In this document: positions 40,909 to 48,692 of the stretch, in pieces
Numbering within the stretch: the first letter of the stretch is position 1
Layout of the letters: each line of letters begins with the position of its first letter
NCBI RefSeq assembly: GCF_001758785.1
Contig: NZ_LROM01000134.1
Span: 1-64,000 of the forward strand
Reading direction: 5' to 3'
DNA length: 64,000 nucleotides
Source of the DNA: Duganella phyllosphaerae
GTDB lineage: Bacteria; Pseudomonadota; Gammaproteobacteria; Burkholderiales; Burkholderiaceae_D
The notes under the pieces: model-generated
What the model was told of the DNA's origin: nothing
Seen by the model: the letters and a program-made list of their open reading frames with translations, nothing else
Databases searched by the model: none
Position numbers and translations under genes: made by a program

Positions 40909-42684
40909 TTAAGCCTGGACCAGCGGGCCGGGGTTCTTCAAATACAGCTCGCGGATGGCCGTGGCGGCCCAGTACGTCAACGCGCCGACCATGCCGGTCG
41001 GGTTGTATCCGTTGTTTTGCGGGAAGGCGTTGGCGCCCGGCGCAAACACGTTCGACACGTCCCACGACTGCAAATAACGGTTCAGCGCCGACGTCTTCGG
41101 ATCGCTGCCCATGATGGCGCCGCCGCACGTGTGGGTGGACTGGTACTGGGTGATGTTGTAGTGCGAGCCGTCTTTCTTGGCGTCGCCCTTCATCGCTTTC
41201 GGGCCCAGCACCTTGCACATGTCGGTGGCTTTTTCCACCAGGTATTGCGACGCCTTGATTTCGTTATCGTGCCAGTCGAAGGTCATGCGCAGCAGCGGAC
41301 GGCCGAAGGCGTCCTTGTAGGTCGGGTCGAGATCGAGGTAGGCATCGTCGTACGACATGCACGAGCCTTGCACCTCGTAGTAGAACGAATGCAGGAACGA
41401 ATCCTTGACGCCCTTTTTCCAGGCGCTGCCCCAGTTCGGTACGCCCGGCTCGGTCTGGATGCCGCGCACCGGACCGGCGCCCGGCTGGCGCGCCCAGATG
41501 ATGCCGCCGCCGATGTAGCCGGTCTTGGCGCTGTCGTTGCGGTTGCCGTTCAAATCGTCGAACGTGGCGCCGCCACCGCCGATGCCGATGAAGCCGTTGG
41601 CATGCACGCTCTGGTCGTAGAACATCACCACGCGGTTGAGGTTCTGGTACGAGTAGTTGCGGCCCACGGTGCCGGTCCTGGTGGCCGGATCGTACGGCTT
41701 GCCGATGCCCGACACCAGCATCATGTGCACATTGAACAGCGAGAAAGCGCACAGCAGCACCAGGTCGGCCGGCTGCTCGGTCTCGCGGCCCTGGGCGTCG
41801 AGGTAGGTCACGCCGGTGGCTTTCTTCTTGTCACCGGTGAGATTGACTTTGAGCACTTGCGCCAGCGTGCGCATCTCGAAATTCTTGCGCCCTTTGAGGA
41901 CCGGGAAGATGCAGATGTTCGGGCTGGCTTTCGAATAATTGAGGCAGCCGTAATCGGAGCAGAAACCGCAGGCGTTGCACGGACCCATCTGGCAGCCGTA
42001 CGGATTGGTGTACACGCCCGAGGCGTTCGATGCCGGGATCGGGAACGCGTGGTAGCCCTTCTCCTTGGCTGCTTTATAAAACCACTCGGCGCCCAGGTAG
42101 TTGGGGTTCGGTCCCAGCGGATACTCTTTCTTGCGCGAGCCTTCGAACGGGTTGCCCCCTTCGCTGACCTGGCCGTTGAGCATACCGGCCTTGCCGGACG
42201 TGCCGCACACGTATTCGAAGTGCTCGAAGTGCGGTTCCAGTTCGTCGTAGCTGACCGGGAAATCCTGTACCGTCATGTTGGCGGGGATGAATTTCTTGCC
42301 ATAGCGCTGCTCGAGATTGCTGCGCACGGTGAAGTCTTCGGGCAAGGCGCGGAAGTGCGCGCCCGACCAGTGCGAACCGGCGCCGCCGACACCGGTGCCG
42401 GGCTTGAACGAACCCATCTGGCGATACGGCACGGCGACGTCATTGACGCTGTGGCGGGCAGTGACGGTTTCCTTGGCCAGCGATTGCAGGTACTTGCGGT
42501 GGACCGAGCCTTCGAGCTCATCGACCACGCGCGGGTAGGCGAAGTCCGGTTGCGTATCGCGGTCCGGGCCGCGTTCGAGGATGACGACCGACAGGCCGGC
42601 ATCGGTGAGTTCCTTGGCCATGATGGCGCCGGTCCAGCCGGCGCCGACGATGACGGCGTCTACTTTGTTTTTTACGATGCTCAT
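40909..42684 (-). CDS. GMC-type flavoprotein subunit of a periplasmic FAD dehydrogenase
   Basis: Catalytic (alpha) subunit, 591 residues, from the MSIVKNKVD start. The FAD dinucleotide fold is at the N-terminus (VIVGAGWTGAIMAKEL). The GTGVGGAGSHWSGAH stretch is the GMC signature. A cysteine-rich segment has C231, C236, C239, C242 and C247 (CQMGPCNACGFC), matching the 3Fe-4S site known in Burkholderia FAD glucose dehydrogenase. The catalytic region has THTCGGAIMG and PQNNGYNPTG. No signal peptide: export must be by partnership with the Tat-bearing small subunit. Substrate (glucose, gluconate, sorbitol or other) not resolved. Confidence 0.92.
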   Translation of the reverse strand: MSIVKNKVDAVIVGAGWTGAIMAKELTDAGLSVVILERGPDRDTQPDFAYPRVVDELEGSVHRKYLQSLAKETVTARHSVNDVAVPYRQMGSFKPGTGVGGAGSHWSGAHFRALPEDFTVRSNLEQRYGKKFIPANMTVQDFPVSYDELEPHFEHFEYVCGTSGKAGMLNGQVSEGGNPFEGSRKKEYPLGPNPNYLGAEWFYKAAKEKGYHAFPIPASNASGVYTNPYGCQMGPCNACGFCSDYGCLNYSKASPNICIFPVLKGRKNFEMRTLAQVLKVNLTGDKKKATGVTYLDAQGRETEQPADLVLLCAFSLFNVHMMLVSGIGKPYDPATRTGTVGRNYSYQNLNRVVMFYDQSVHANGFIGIGGGGATFDDLNGNRNDSAKTGYIGGGIIWARQPGAGPVRGIQTEPGVPNWGSAWKKGVKDSFLHSFYYEVQGSCMSYDDAYLDLDPTYKDAFGRPLLRMTFDWHDNEIKASQYLVEKATDMCKVLGPKAMKGDAKKDGSHYNITQYQSTHTCGGAIMGSDPKTSALNRYLQSWDVSNVFAPGANAFPQNNGYNPTGMVGALTYWAATAIRELYLKNPGPLVQA

Positions 42685-42708
42685 GTTTTTCCTTGTATTC
42701 CCACGCAA

Positions 42709-43437
42709 CTAAGCCCGACGGCCGGAGAGGTCCACCGGACCTATCGGATACGGCTTGTCGCGCACTTCGACCCAGTCGAGGTAATCGGCGCGCATGCCGG
42801 GGTAGCCGATCATTTTCCAGGCGCCCATGTTCTTGTTGCCGCCGTGCTTGGGGTCGGCAAAATAGCCGTTGCGCACTTCGGTCAGCAGGTTGGAGAAGAA
42901 CAGCTTGGACGAGATATCCTCGAACTTGAGCTCGCCCTTTTCAGCAGCTTTCAGCAAGTCTTCCTGCGCCTTCTTGTCCAGGTCGCCGAATACCTTGCCC
43001 GGGTTCTGGCTGCTAACGTAACCGTCGAATGCCCTGATGCCCACGCGGATAATGTCGCGCAGCGCCAGCTTGCCCTGGTAGCCGAATTCGGGCGCGGCCT
43101 TCAGGTACGGGCCCTGCATGTACCAGATGTCGCCTGCCGCGTACGGGGTTTGCATGTGGCGGTCGAGAAATTCGAGCACGCCCGATTCGATGGCGCCGGG
43201 GCCGTGTTCGTCGTGCGGGATCAGGCGGTCGACTGCGGCGCCCAGGAACTTCCATTCATTGGCGTTGAAGAACGACGGGATGTAGTCGTTCGGCTTGCCT
43301 TCCGGCGCGTTGGCATCGGCCGCGTGCGCCGGTTGCAGCGCGCGCACGGCGCCGGCAGCACCGGCCACCCCCATCGGGATGAATACCATGCTCTTGATCA
43401 GACTACGCCGCGACCGCGACTGGGTGTCGTCAGACAT
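42709..43437 (-). CDS. Small (hitch-hiker) subunit of a periplasmic FAD dehydrogenase
   Basis: 242-residue gluconate 2-dehydrogenase subunit 3 family protein. It carries a twin-arginine signal (SRRSLIKSMVF, Arg pair at 10-11) and an Ala-rich export segment ending near AHAAD. It chaperones the flavoprotein and carries it through the Tat pathway. The core has FNANEWKFLGAAVDRLIPHDEHGPGA. ATG at 43437. It is the first of the three subunit genes; the GMC gene follows 24 bases later. Confidence 0.92.
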   Translation of the reverse strand: MSDDTQSRSRRSLIKSMVFIPMGVAGAAGAVRALQPAHAADANAPEGKPNDYIPSFFNANEWKFLGAAVDRLIPHDEHGPGAIESGVLEFLDRHMQTPYAAGDIWYMQGPYLKAAPEFGYQGKLALRDIIRVGIRAFDGYVSSQNPGKVFGDLDKKAQEDLLKAAEKGELKFEDISSKLFFSNLLTEVRNGYFADPKHGGNKNMGAWKMIGYPGMRADYLDWVEVRDKPYPIGPVDLSGRRA

Positions 43438-43447
43438 TTGCTTTCTC

Positions 43448-44137
43448 CTAGTTGTAAATGACGGGCGACGCACTGCGCGCCTCCCACCGATAACCGACCC
43501 CGTAGACGGCTGAAATCGCTTCAGCCAGGCCGGCTTCCTCCAGCTTGCGGCGCAGGTTTTTTACGTGCGTGTCGATCGTGCGGTCATGCACGATGCGCCG
43601 GTCCTCGTACACGCCGCTGCGCAAGTCATCGCGTGACAAGGCTTTACCGGGCGCGTCGCGCAACATTTTGAGCAGGCGGAATTCCACCGGCGTGAGCGGC
43701 AGCTCGGCGCCGTGCAAAAAGGCGCGCACGCCCTGCTCGTCGATCTGCAAGCCCGGCTTGGGGCTGCCAGCGGGACGGCGGCGCAGCACCGCGCGCACGC
43801 GGGCCACCACTTCGCGCGGACTGAAGGGCTTGCAGATGTAATCGTCGGCGCCACCGTCGAGGCCGTCCAGGCGGTCCTCCTCCTGGGCGCGCGCGGTCAT
43901 CATGATGATCGGGATGTCGCTCGACGCCCGCAGCGCGCGGCACAAGGTCAAGCCGTCAATGCCGGGCAACATCCAGTCGAGCAGGATCAGGTCGACGTCG
44001 CCGGCAGCCACCGTGGCCTGTACCGCCAGGCCGTCGTGCTGGGCCGTCGCGCGGTAGCCGGCCGCCTGCAAGTAGCTGACCAGCAGCCGCGCCAGGCGCA
44101 GCTCGTCTTCGACCACCAGCACGTGCTGGGCGCTCAT
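43448..44137 (-). CDS. OmpR-family response regulator (BaeR-like)
   Basis: 229 residues from the MSAQHVLVVEDE start. Receiver with D54 (ILLDWMLPG) and K103-type lysine (YICKPFSP), then a winged-helix DNA-binding domain (ELPLTPVEFRLLKML, RTIDTHVKNLRRKLEE, VYGVGYRWE). It ends 10 bases before the dehydrogenase small-subunit start and reads the same way, so the two-component genes and the dehydrogenase may form one transcript. Its start overlaps the kinase stop as ATGA. Confidence 0.93.
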   Translation of the reverse strand: MSAQHVLVVEDELRLARLLVSYLQAAGYRATAQHDGLAVQATVAAGDVDLILLDWMLPGIDGLTLCRALRASSDIPIIMMTARAQEEDRLDGLDGGADDYICKPFSPREVVARVRAVLRRRPAGSPKPGLQIDEQGVRAFLHGAELPLTPVEFRLLKMLRDAPGKALSRDDLRSGVYEDRRIVHDRTIDTHVKNLRRKLEEAGLAEAISAVYGVGYRWEARSASPVIYN

Positions 44138-45555
44138 GGTTGCTTCTCCGCCAGCGGCAGCGCGATGGTGATGCACAGGCCGTCCGGCGTGGCGTGCGTC
44201 GCGGTGATCTCTCCGCCGTGGGCGGTGACGATGCTGCGGCAGATCGATAGCCCCAAACCGCTGCCGCCGGTGGCGCGGGTGCGGGCCGTGTCGCCGCGCC
44301 AGAAGCGTTCGAACAGCATCGGTAGCGCAGCGTCGGAGACGCCGTGGCCGTTGTCGGTGATGGTGAGCAGCGCCTGCTGGCGCAGCACGTGCAGCGCAAT
44401 GCGCAGTTCGGTCGCGCCGTCGGCGTGGCGCAGCGCGTTGTTGAACAGGTTGCGCAGCAGCTGGCGCAGGCGGATCGTGTCACCCTCCACCATCAGGTGC
44501 GGCAGCATCCCTGCCTGGACGGTCATGCCGGCGTGCGCCAGCGGCTCGCGCCATTTGGTCAGTTCGCTCTCGAGCAGGCCGCCCAGGTCGAGCGGCTCGC
44601 GCTGGTAACCAAAAGCGCCCACTTCGGACAGGGTAATCTGGCGCATGTCGTCGACCAGCCGGGTCAGCGTGGCCACTTCGTCCTGCAGCAACACCACGCT
44701 GGCGGTGTTGGTGGGTTCGATGCCGTCTTCCATCGCTTCCAGCTGGGCCTGCAGCACGGACAAGGGCGTGCGCAACTCGTGCGACAGGTCGGCCATGAAA
44801 TGGCGGCGCAGCACCTCGTTGCTCTCGAGGGTGGCGGCCATGATGTTGAAGTTGTGCGCCAGCGTGCCCAGCTCGTCGCGCTGGCCGCGCGGCACCCGCA
44901 CCGCGTAGTCGCCAGCGGCCACCTTGGACGCGGCATGGATCAGACGCCGCGTGGGCGCGACGAAGCTGCGCGCCAGCAGCAAGGCGGCCAGGGCGGCCAG
45001 CACCAGCGTGGCCAGGCCGATCAGCACGCTGTCGCGCTGCTGCTGCAACAGAAAGCCTTGCTCCGCTTCCTCCTGCAAGCCGCGCAGCGGCGCGCCGACC
45101 AGGGTGGCGACCGGCACACCCTCGACCAGCACCGGCTGGTAGCGCAAGGACGGTCCGGTTTGCAGATTGCCGGCCAGGTGGTTGCCCTGCATGTCGAACA
45201 GGCCGAGCCGGCGCGGCGCCTTGTCGGGCACGGCGTAATAGATGGAGTTGCCGCCGGCATCGGTGTCGTTGCTGGCGCGTGGCGCGGTGGCGCGTTCGCG
45301 GCCGATCGCGCCGGTGGTGCGTTCCCAGGCGGCGCGGTTGCCGCGCATGAACTGCCAGTTGCCGCCATGTTCCTGGTAGGCCTGGGCCAGTTCTTCGGCC
45401 ATGGCCTCCATGCGGCGCGATTCGACCTCGTTCAGGTAGCCCTGGAAGCCGCGCTGAAAACTCCAGCGCGTGCCGAAGCCGACGCCAACCGCCGTGAGCA
45501 GGCTGACAATCAACAGCGACAAAAACAGACGAGCGGTAATACCGATTTTAACCAT
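44134..45555 (-). CDS. Membrane sensor histidine kinase (BaeS-like)
   Basis: 473 residues from MVKIGITARL. Membrane segment about 8-30, a periplasmic sensor loop of about 130 residues, second membrane segment (LATLVLAALAALLLARSFV), HAMP, HisKA with DLSHELRTPLSVLQAQLE, and HATPase_c with DNGHGV and GLGLSICRSIV. BaeS-type kinases respond to envelope stress. Pairing with the adjacent regulator is certain from the overlap; the stimulus is unknown, though the neighbouring dehydrogenase hints at a sugar or alcohol. Confidence 0.92.
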   Translation of the reverse strand: MVKIGITARLFLSLLIVSLLTAVGVGFGTRWSFQRGFQGYLNEVESRRMEAMAEELAQAYQEHGGNWQFMRGNRAAWERTTGAIGRERATAPRASNDTDAGGNSIYYAVPDKAPRRLGLFDMQGNHLAGNLQTGPSLRYQPVLVEGVPVATLVGAPLRGLQEEAEQGFLLQQQRDSVLIGLATLVLAALAALLLARSFVAPTRRLIHAASKVAAGDYAVRVPRGQRDELGTLAHNFNIMAATLESNEVLRRHFMADLSHELRTPLSVLQAQLEAMEDGIEPTNTASVVLLQDEVATLTRLVDDMRQITLSEVGAFGYQREPLDLGGLLESELTKWREPLAHAGMTVQAGMLPHLMVEGDTIRLRQLLRNLFNNALRHADGATELRIALHVLRQQALLTITDNGHGVSDAALPMLFERFWRGDTARTRATGGSGLGLSICRSIVTAHGGEITATHATPDGLCITIALPLAEKQP

Positions 45556-45680
45556 CGGTATATTTAGCCACGCGCAACCGCGCACAACAAGACCGCACGA
45601 ACAATTGCGAATGATTCTTCACAGAAACTTCACAATTGTGTGGCCGATTGGTCCAATTCGCCCGTCAAAAAAATATCGAA

Positions 45681-45714
45681 ATAGCTTGCTATTAAATAGC
45701 GCGCTATATATAAT
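45681..45714 (+). promoter_or_regulatory. Promoter with overlapping ATAGC palindromes
   Basis: The -35 TTGCTA (45686-45691) and consensus -10 TATAAT (45709-45714) have a 17-base spacer. Two palindromes with ATAGC/GCTAT arms overlap it: one with a TT centre (45681-45692, covering the -35) and a perfect ATAGCGCGCTAT (45696-45707, filling the spacer), 15 bases centre to centre. The layout fits a MarR-like repressor, whose gene is not adjacent. Confidence 0.75.
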
Positions 45715-45776
45715 TTTTTACATGGAGAGCAGGTAAGCAAAGCCGACTCCGTGAAGTTCCACCAGATACATAGCTC

Positions 45777-45789
45777 ACTATTTAATAGT
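45777..45789. promoter_or_regulatory. Palindrome in the hydrolase leader
   Basis: Perfect 13-base palindrome ACTATTTAATAGT, 23 bases before the hydrolase start and inside the predicted 5' leader. It shares the CTATT/AATAG half with the sites upstream, so it may be a third operator or an mRNA hairpin near the ribosome site. Confidence 0.45.
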
Positions 45790-45811
45790 CAACTACCATA
45801 AAGGAATGATC

Positions 45812-46606
45812 ATGAAAGCTGCCAACACCATCGCCCTCGCCCTGTCGATCGCTGCCGCCACCGTCGCTGCCCCTGCTGCCGTCATGGCCGCGCCGGCCGC
45901 AGCCAAGCCGACCGTCATCCTGGTCCACGGCGCGTTTGCCGACGCCGGCAGCTGGAATGGTGTGGCCGCCAAGTTGCGGGCCGACGGCTACCCGGTCATC
46001 GGTGCGGCCAACCCGCTGCGCAGCGTCAAGGGCGATGCCGAAGTGGTGGCCAATATCGTCAAGAGCGTCAAGGGACCGGTAGTGCTGGTGGGCCACTCGT
46101 ACGGCGGCGCCGTCATCTCCACCGCCGCCAACGGCAACCCCAACGTGAAAAGCCTGGTGTACGTGGCCGCGTTTGCCCCCGACCAGGGCGAAACCGCGCT
46201 TGAACTGTCTGGTCGCTATCCCGGCGGCACGCTGGGCCAGGCCCTGGCCGAACCGGTGGTGTTGGCCAGTGGCGGCAAGGACTTCTACATCCAGCAGGAC
46301 AAGTTCCACCAGCAGTTCGCCGCCGACGTGCCCAAGGCCCAGGCCGCGCTGATGGCCTTCGGCCAGCGCCCGATCGCCGAAGCGGCCCTGACCGAAGCGG
46401 CCGGCGCCCCGGCCTGGAAGCAGCTGCCGTCGTACTTCATCTACGGTACTGGCGACAAGAACATCCCGGCCGCGGCACTGAAATTCATGGCCGAGCGGGC
46501 GCAGTCGAAAAAAACCGTCGCAGTGCCAGGCGCCTCGCACGTGGTGATGACCTCGCACCCGGCTGCCGTGGCCAGCCTGATCGAAGAAGCGGCGCAGGCG
46601 AAGTAA
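45812..46606 (+). CDS. Secreted alpha/beta hydrolase (esterase/haloalkane-type family)
   Basis: 264 residues. ATG at 45812 has AAAGGA at 45799-45804; an ATG two codons upstream is too close to it. A signal peptide ends near AAPAAAKP (about residue 30). The alpha/beta-hydrolase core opens with TVILVHGAFADAGSWNGV, the nucleophile elbow is GHSYGG (S96), and the late histidine lies in PGASHVVM. Close to the EstC-like / Pyr-type esterases in this family; substrate unknown. Transcription appears tightly controlled from the upstream palindromic promoter. Confidence 0.87.
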   Translation: MKAANTIALALSIAAATVAAPAAVMAAPAAAKPTVILVHGAFADAGSWNGVAAKLRADGYPVIGAANPLRSVKGDAEVVANIVKSVKGPVVLVGHSYGGAVISTAANGNPNVKSLVYVAAFAPDQGETALELSGRYPGGTLGQALAEPVVLASGGKDFYIQQDKFHQQFAADVPKAQAALMAFGQRPIAEAALTEAAGAPAWKQLPSYFIYGTGDKNIPAAALKFMAERAQSKKTVAVPGASHVVMTSHPAAVASLIEEAAQAK

Positions 46607-47006
46607 TCGTTGTTCTGCCAGCGGTTTGCATCCGGAACCGGTAGCGATCCGCTGGCACCGCCAGCACCGGGTTAGCTCGGAATTTGCGCGCCCTCCACCA
46701 CCGGCCTACGACGGGCCACATGAAATTCTCCTGCACGGTCTCACTGTCCAGTCCACTATATTCAGGGCTTTTGATTCAAATCAAAAAGCTCGGAAAATTT
46801 TCTGCTCATAAGGTCACGAAAGTTGCTGTCGCCGGCCATTGCTGAAGAAAACAACGGCGATAACATGGACGCACGGTCGTGACCTAGCACCGACTGCAGC
46901 AGCGGCTCAGGCGTTTTGGCACAGGCATGCCATGATAAAAACCGGATCAAAGAAACTTGGAGAGGCGTGCAAGACTTACGCAAGCGATTGATTTTACGGG
47001 AAATTC
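46607..47006. other. Gene-free stretch between hydrolase and tRNA-Arg
   Basis: 400 bases. It starts with a 9-bp inverted repeat TGCCAGCGG / CCGCTGGCA (46616-46624, 46649-46657) that may end the hydrolase transcript. The remainder is of mixed composition, with an AT-rich patch near 46770-46800. A 73-codon minus-strand frame at 46762-46983 has no ribosome site or recognisable feature. I see no integrase, direct repeat of the tRNA end, or other mobile signature. Confidence 0.5.
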
Positions 47007-47082
47007 TGGTGCGGCTGGCTGGAATCGAACCAGCGACCCTTGGCTTCGGAGGCCAATACTCTATCCACTGAGCTACAGCCGC
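47007..47082 (-). tRNA. tRNA-Arg (anticodon CCG)
   Basis: On the minus strand the 76 bases fold as a tRNA. Acceptor stem GCGGCTG with its complement, D-arm GCTC...GAGT, anticodon stem TTGGC/GCCAA with loop CTCCGAA giving anticodon CCG, T-arm with GGTTCGATTCC, discriminator A and an encoded CCA end (47007-47009). It reads CGG codons. Confidence 0.96.
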
Positions 47083-47276
47083 GCGGGGGGAACCTTGAAG
47101 GTGTGCCGTAGGATACCGGTTTTATTGGCGTACGTCCATCGGCGCGTGTCGTTTTAACCATGTTGAAGTTTCCCTGCGCCGATTTTTGAGCCTATAATCG
47201 GCCGTTTGATAAAGGTTTTGCAAGGCAGCTCGATCGGTAATTTGGCACGCAACCCGGCACAGACTTCAAGGACATC

Positions 47277-47822
47277 ATGAGCGACGCACACAACGAATCC
47301 ATCATTAAAACGCCCAAGCAACTGGTGGGAGCCGTGGTCGGCTTCTTCCTGGTGACGGTGATCGGCATCATCCTGCTGGTCCAGTATGTGACCGCCGACA
47401 AGCTGACCGGCGCCGGCTCCAACAGCCAGGCCCCCGAAGAAATCGCCACCCGCATCGCGCCGGTGGCCGACACCGGCTTTACCTTCAAGGACGTGAACGC
47501 GCCCAAGGTGCTGCAAGCGGGCGACGCCATCTACAATTCCACCTGCGCAGCCTGCCACGGCGCCGGCGTGGCAGGCGCCCCCAAGGTGGGCGACGCCGCC
47601 AGCTGGTCGGCCCGCATCGCCGCAGGCTACGACACCCTGGTCAAGCACGCCATTGAAGGCTTGCGCGCCATGCCGGCCAAGGGCGGCAACCCCGATCTCG
47701 ACGACGTCGAAGTGGCGCGCGCGGTGGTCTTCATGGCCAACCAGTCGGGCGCCAAGTTCAAGGAACCGGAAGTGCCGGCCGCCCCAGCCGCCGCCGAAAC
47801 CCCGGCCGAACCCGCCAAATAA
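47277..47822 (+). CDS. Cytochrome c5-family membrane-anchored cytochrome
   Basis: 181 residues. An N-terminal membrane anchor (about 15-38, LVGAVVGFFLVTVIGIILLV) is followed by one class I heme-c domain with CAACH (NSTCAACHGAGVAGAPKVGD) and the axial methionine in LRAMPAKGG. The C-terminus is an Ala/Pro/Glu tail. Similar proteins in Burkholderiales shuttle electrons to cytochrome oxidases. A good terminator follows 15 bases downstream. Confidence 0.92.
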   Translation: MSDAHNESIIKTPKQLVGAVVGFFLVTVIGIILLVQYVTADKLTGAGSNSQAPEEIATRIAPVADTGFTFKDVNAPKVLQAGDAIYNSTCAACHGAGVAGAPKVGDAASWSARIAAGYDTLVKHAIEGLRAMPAKGGNPDLDDVEVARAVVFMANQSGAKFKEPEVPAAPAAAETPAEPAK

Positions 47823-47837
47823 ACCAGTCGCCGCATA

Positions 47838-47869
47838 AAAAAAACCGGTCCATCGCGACCGGTTTTTTT
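47838..47869 (+). terminator. Rho-independent terminator of the cytochrome c gene
   Basis: Stem ACCGGTC / GACCGGT (47844-47850, 47857-47863) with a six-base loop and a run of seven T, preceded by a matching A-run, so it could also work for the minus strand. Confidence 0.9.
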
Positions 47870-47895
47870 ACGCTCCGCTTCAGCTCCCCACTTTA

Positions 47896-47970
47896 GGGTC
47901 AGTGCCGACATTCAGACACAAGCCCAACAGCTACGAGGCTCAGTCCGTGTCCGAATGTCGGCACTGACCC
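47896..47970. repeat. 75-bp inverted-repeat element (MITE/REP-like)
   Basis: Two 24-base arms (47896-47919 and 47947-47970) complementary except at one position, with outer part GGGTCAGTGCCGACATTC on the left, around a 27-base centre. It lies between a terminator and the convergent lipoprotein gene, and codes for nothing. The form and intergenic place suggest a dispersed palindromic repeat, possibly mobilised in trans. Confidence 0.75.
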
Positions 47971-47981
47971 CGAAGTCGAAG

Positions 47982-48539
47982 TTAGCGGCAGAGGCCGTAG
48001 GCCTTGCGCTCGGGGAAGTAGCGGTACGTAAACGTGCGCATCGGGTATTCGGTCAGCGCGATTTCAAACGCTGGTGGCACCACGTCGAAGCGTTCGGGCA
48101 GCTTGTCTTTGACGCGCAGGCGCACGCGCCAGATGGTCTCGTCGGCGGTGGCGCCGGCGACCAGCATGTCGGGGACCTTGGGGATGACGTCGACGATCTC
48201 GGCGCGCGAGTTGATGGCGCGCTGGTAGAACGTGACCAGCTCGGCCTTGGCGATCACCGGGCCACGCGGCGCGGTGACGTGGTACTCGCGCGAGAGGAAA
48301 CGGGCGCGCTGGCCGCGCGGTACGAAATAAACAAACGTGAACTCGGCGCCGCCGCCCTCCAGCGTGACCGGTGGTGTGGTCGAGACGCTGATGCCGCGCG
48401 GCAGGTCGAAGCGCGAGCCTTCCTGCCAGGCCTTGCACTCGGGCGTGGCGGCCATGTAGACGTCGACCGGCTTGTAGGAGTCGCCGCAGGCGCTCAGGGC
48501 GAGCATGGCGGTCAGGGGGAGTAAGGCACGCATACGCAT
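47982..48539 (-). CDS. Lipoprotein of unknown function
   Basis: 185 residues. A short signal peptide ends in a lipobox (ALSAC, Cys18), followed by GDSYKPVD. The body is predicted beta-rich, with no known motif. Two in-frame ATGs (48539, 48533) lie close together; the first is taken. Cys residues near both ends (ECKAWQ and the C-terminal YGLCR) could pair in the periplasm. Confidence 0.75.
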   Translation of the reverse strand: MRMRALLPLTAMLALSACGDSYKPVDVYMAATPECKAWQEGSRFDLPRGISVSTTPPVTLEGGGAEFTFVYFVPRGQRARFLSREYHVTAPRGPVIAKAELVTFYQRAINSRAEIVDVIPKVPDMLVAGATADETIWRVRLRVKDKLPERFDVVPPAFEIALTEYPMRTFTYRYFPERKAYGLCR

Positions 48540-48597
48540 GGGTTCGGCTTCCGGTGTGAGAACGATGCGGTAGTTTACAGTACGTTGGACAGCAATT

Positions 48598-48626
48598 GGA
48601 TTCCGGCCTGCGCGGGAATGACGGAT
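48598..48626. repeat. Degenerate REP-like element
   Basis: GGATTCC, a GC-rich loop and GGGAATGACGGAT form an imperfect hairpin that shares the CGGGAATGACGGAT half with the perfect repeat at 7450-7483, in the opposite orientation. Located between the lipoprotein start and the M13 peptidase terminator. Confidence 0.55.
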
Positions 48627-48642
48627 TTACCGTTTCGGGCAT

Positions 48643-48671
48643 AAAAAAAGCGGCGTTGTCGCCAACGCCGC
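48643..48671 (-). terminator. Rho-independent terminator of the M13 peptidase gene
   Basis: Stem GCGGCGTTG / CAACGCCGC with a four-base loop; on the minus strand it is followed by seven T. It starts 22 bases after the peptidase stop codon. Confidence 0.9.
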
Positions 48672-48692
48672 CCGTGACATCACACTACCTGC

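Larger units (their letters stand above)
45556..45811. other. Control region of the alpha/beta hydrolase gene
   Basis: 256 bases, strikingly AT-rich between 45660 and 45720. It contains a good promoter overlapped by two ATAGC-armed palindromes and a third, 13-base palindrome in the leader. No gene or RNA seen. Its AT content is unusual for this chromosome. Confidence 0.6.

Noticed and set aside
46762..46983. A 73-codon minus-strand frame next to tRNA-Arg
   Set aside because: No ribosome site, no family likeness, and it lies in a region of mixed composition; not enough to call a gene.
46607..47082. tRNA-Arg as an integration site for a genomic island
   Set aside because: No integrase gene and no second copy of the tRNA 3' end seen nearby; flanking genes look like core chromosome.
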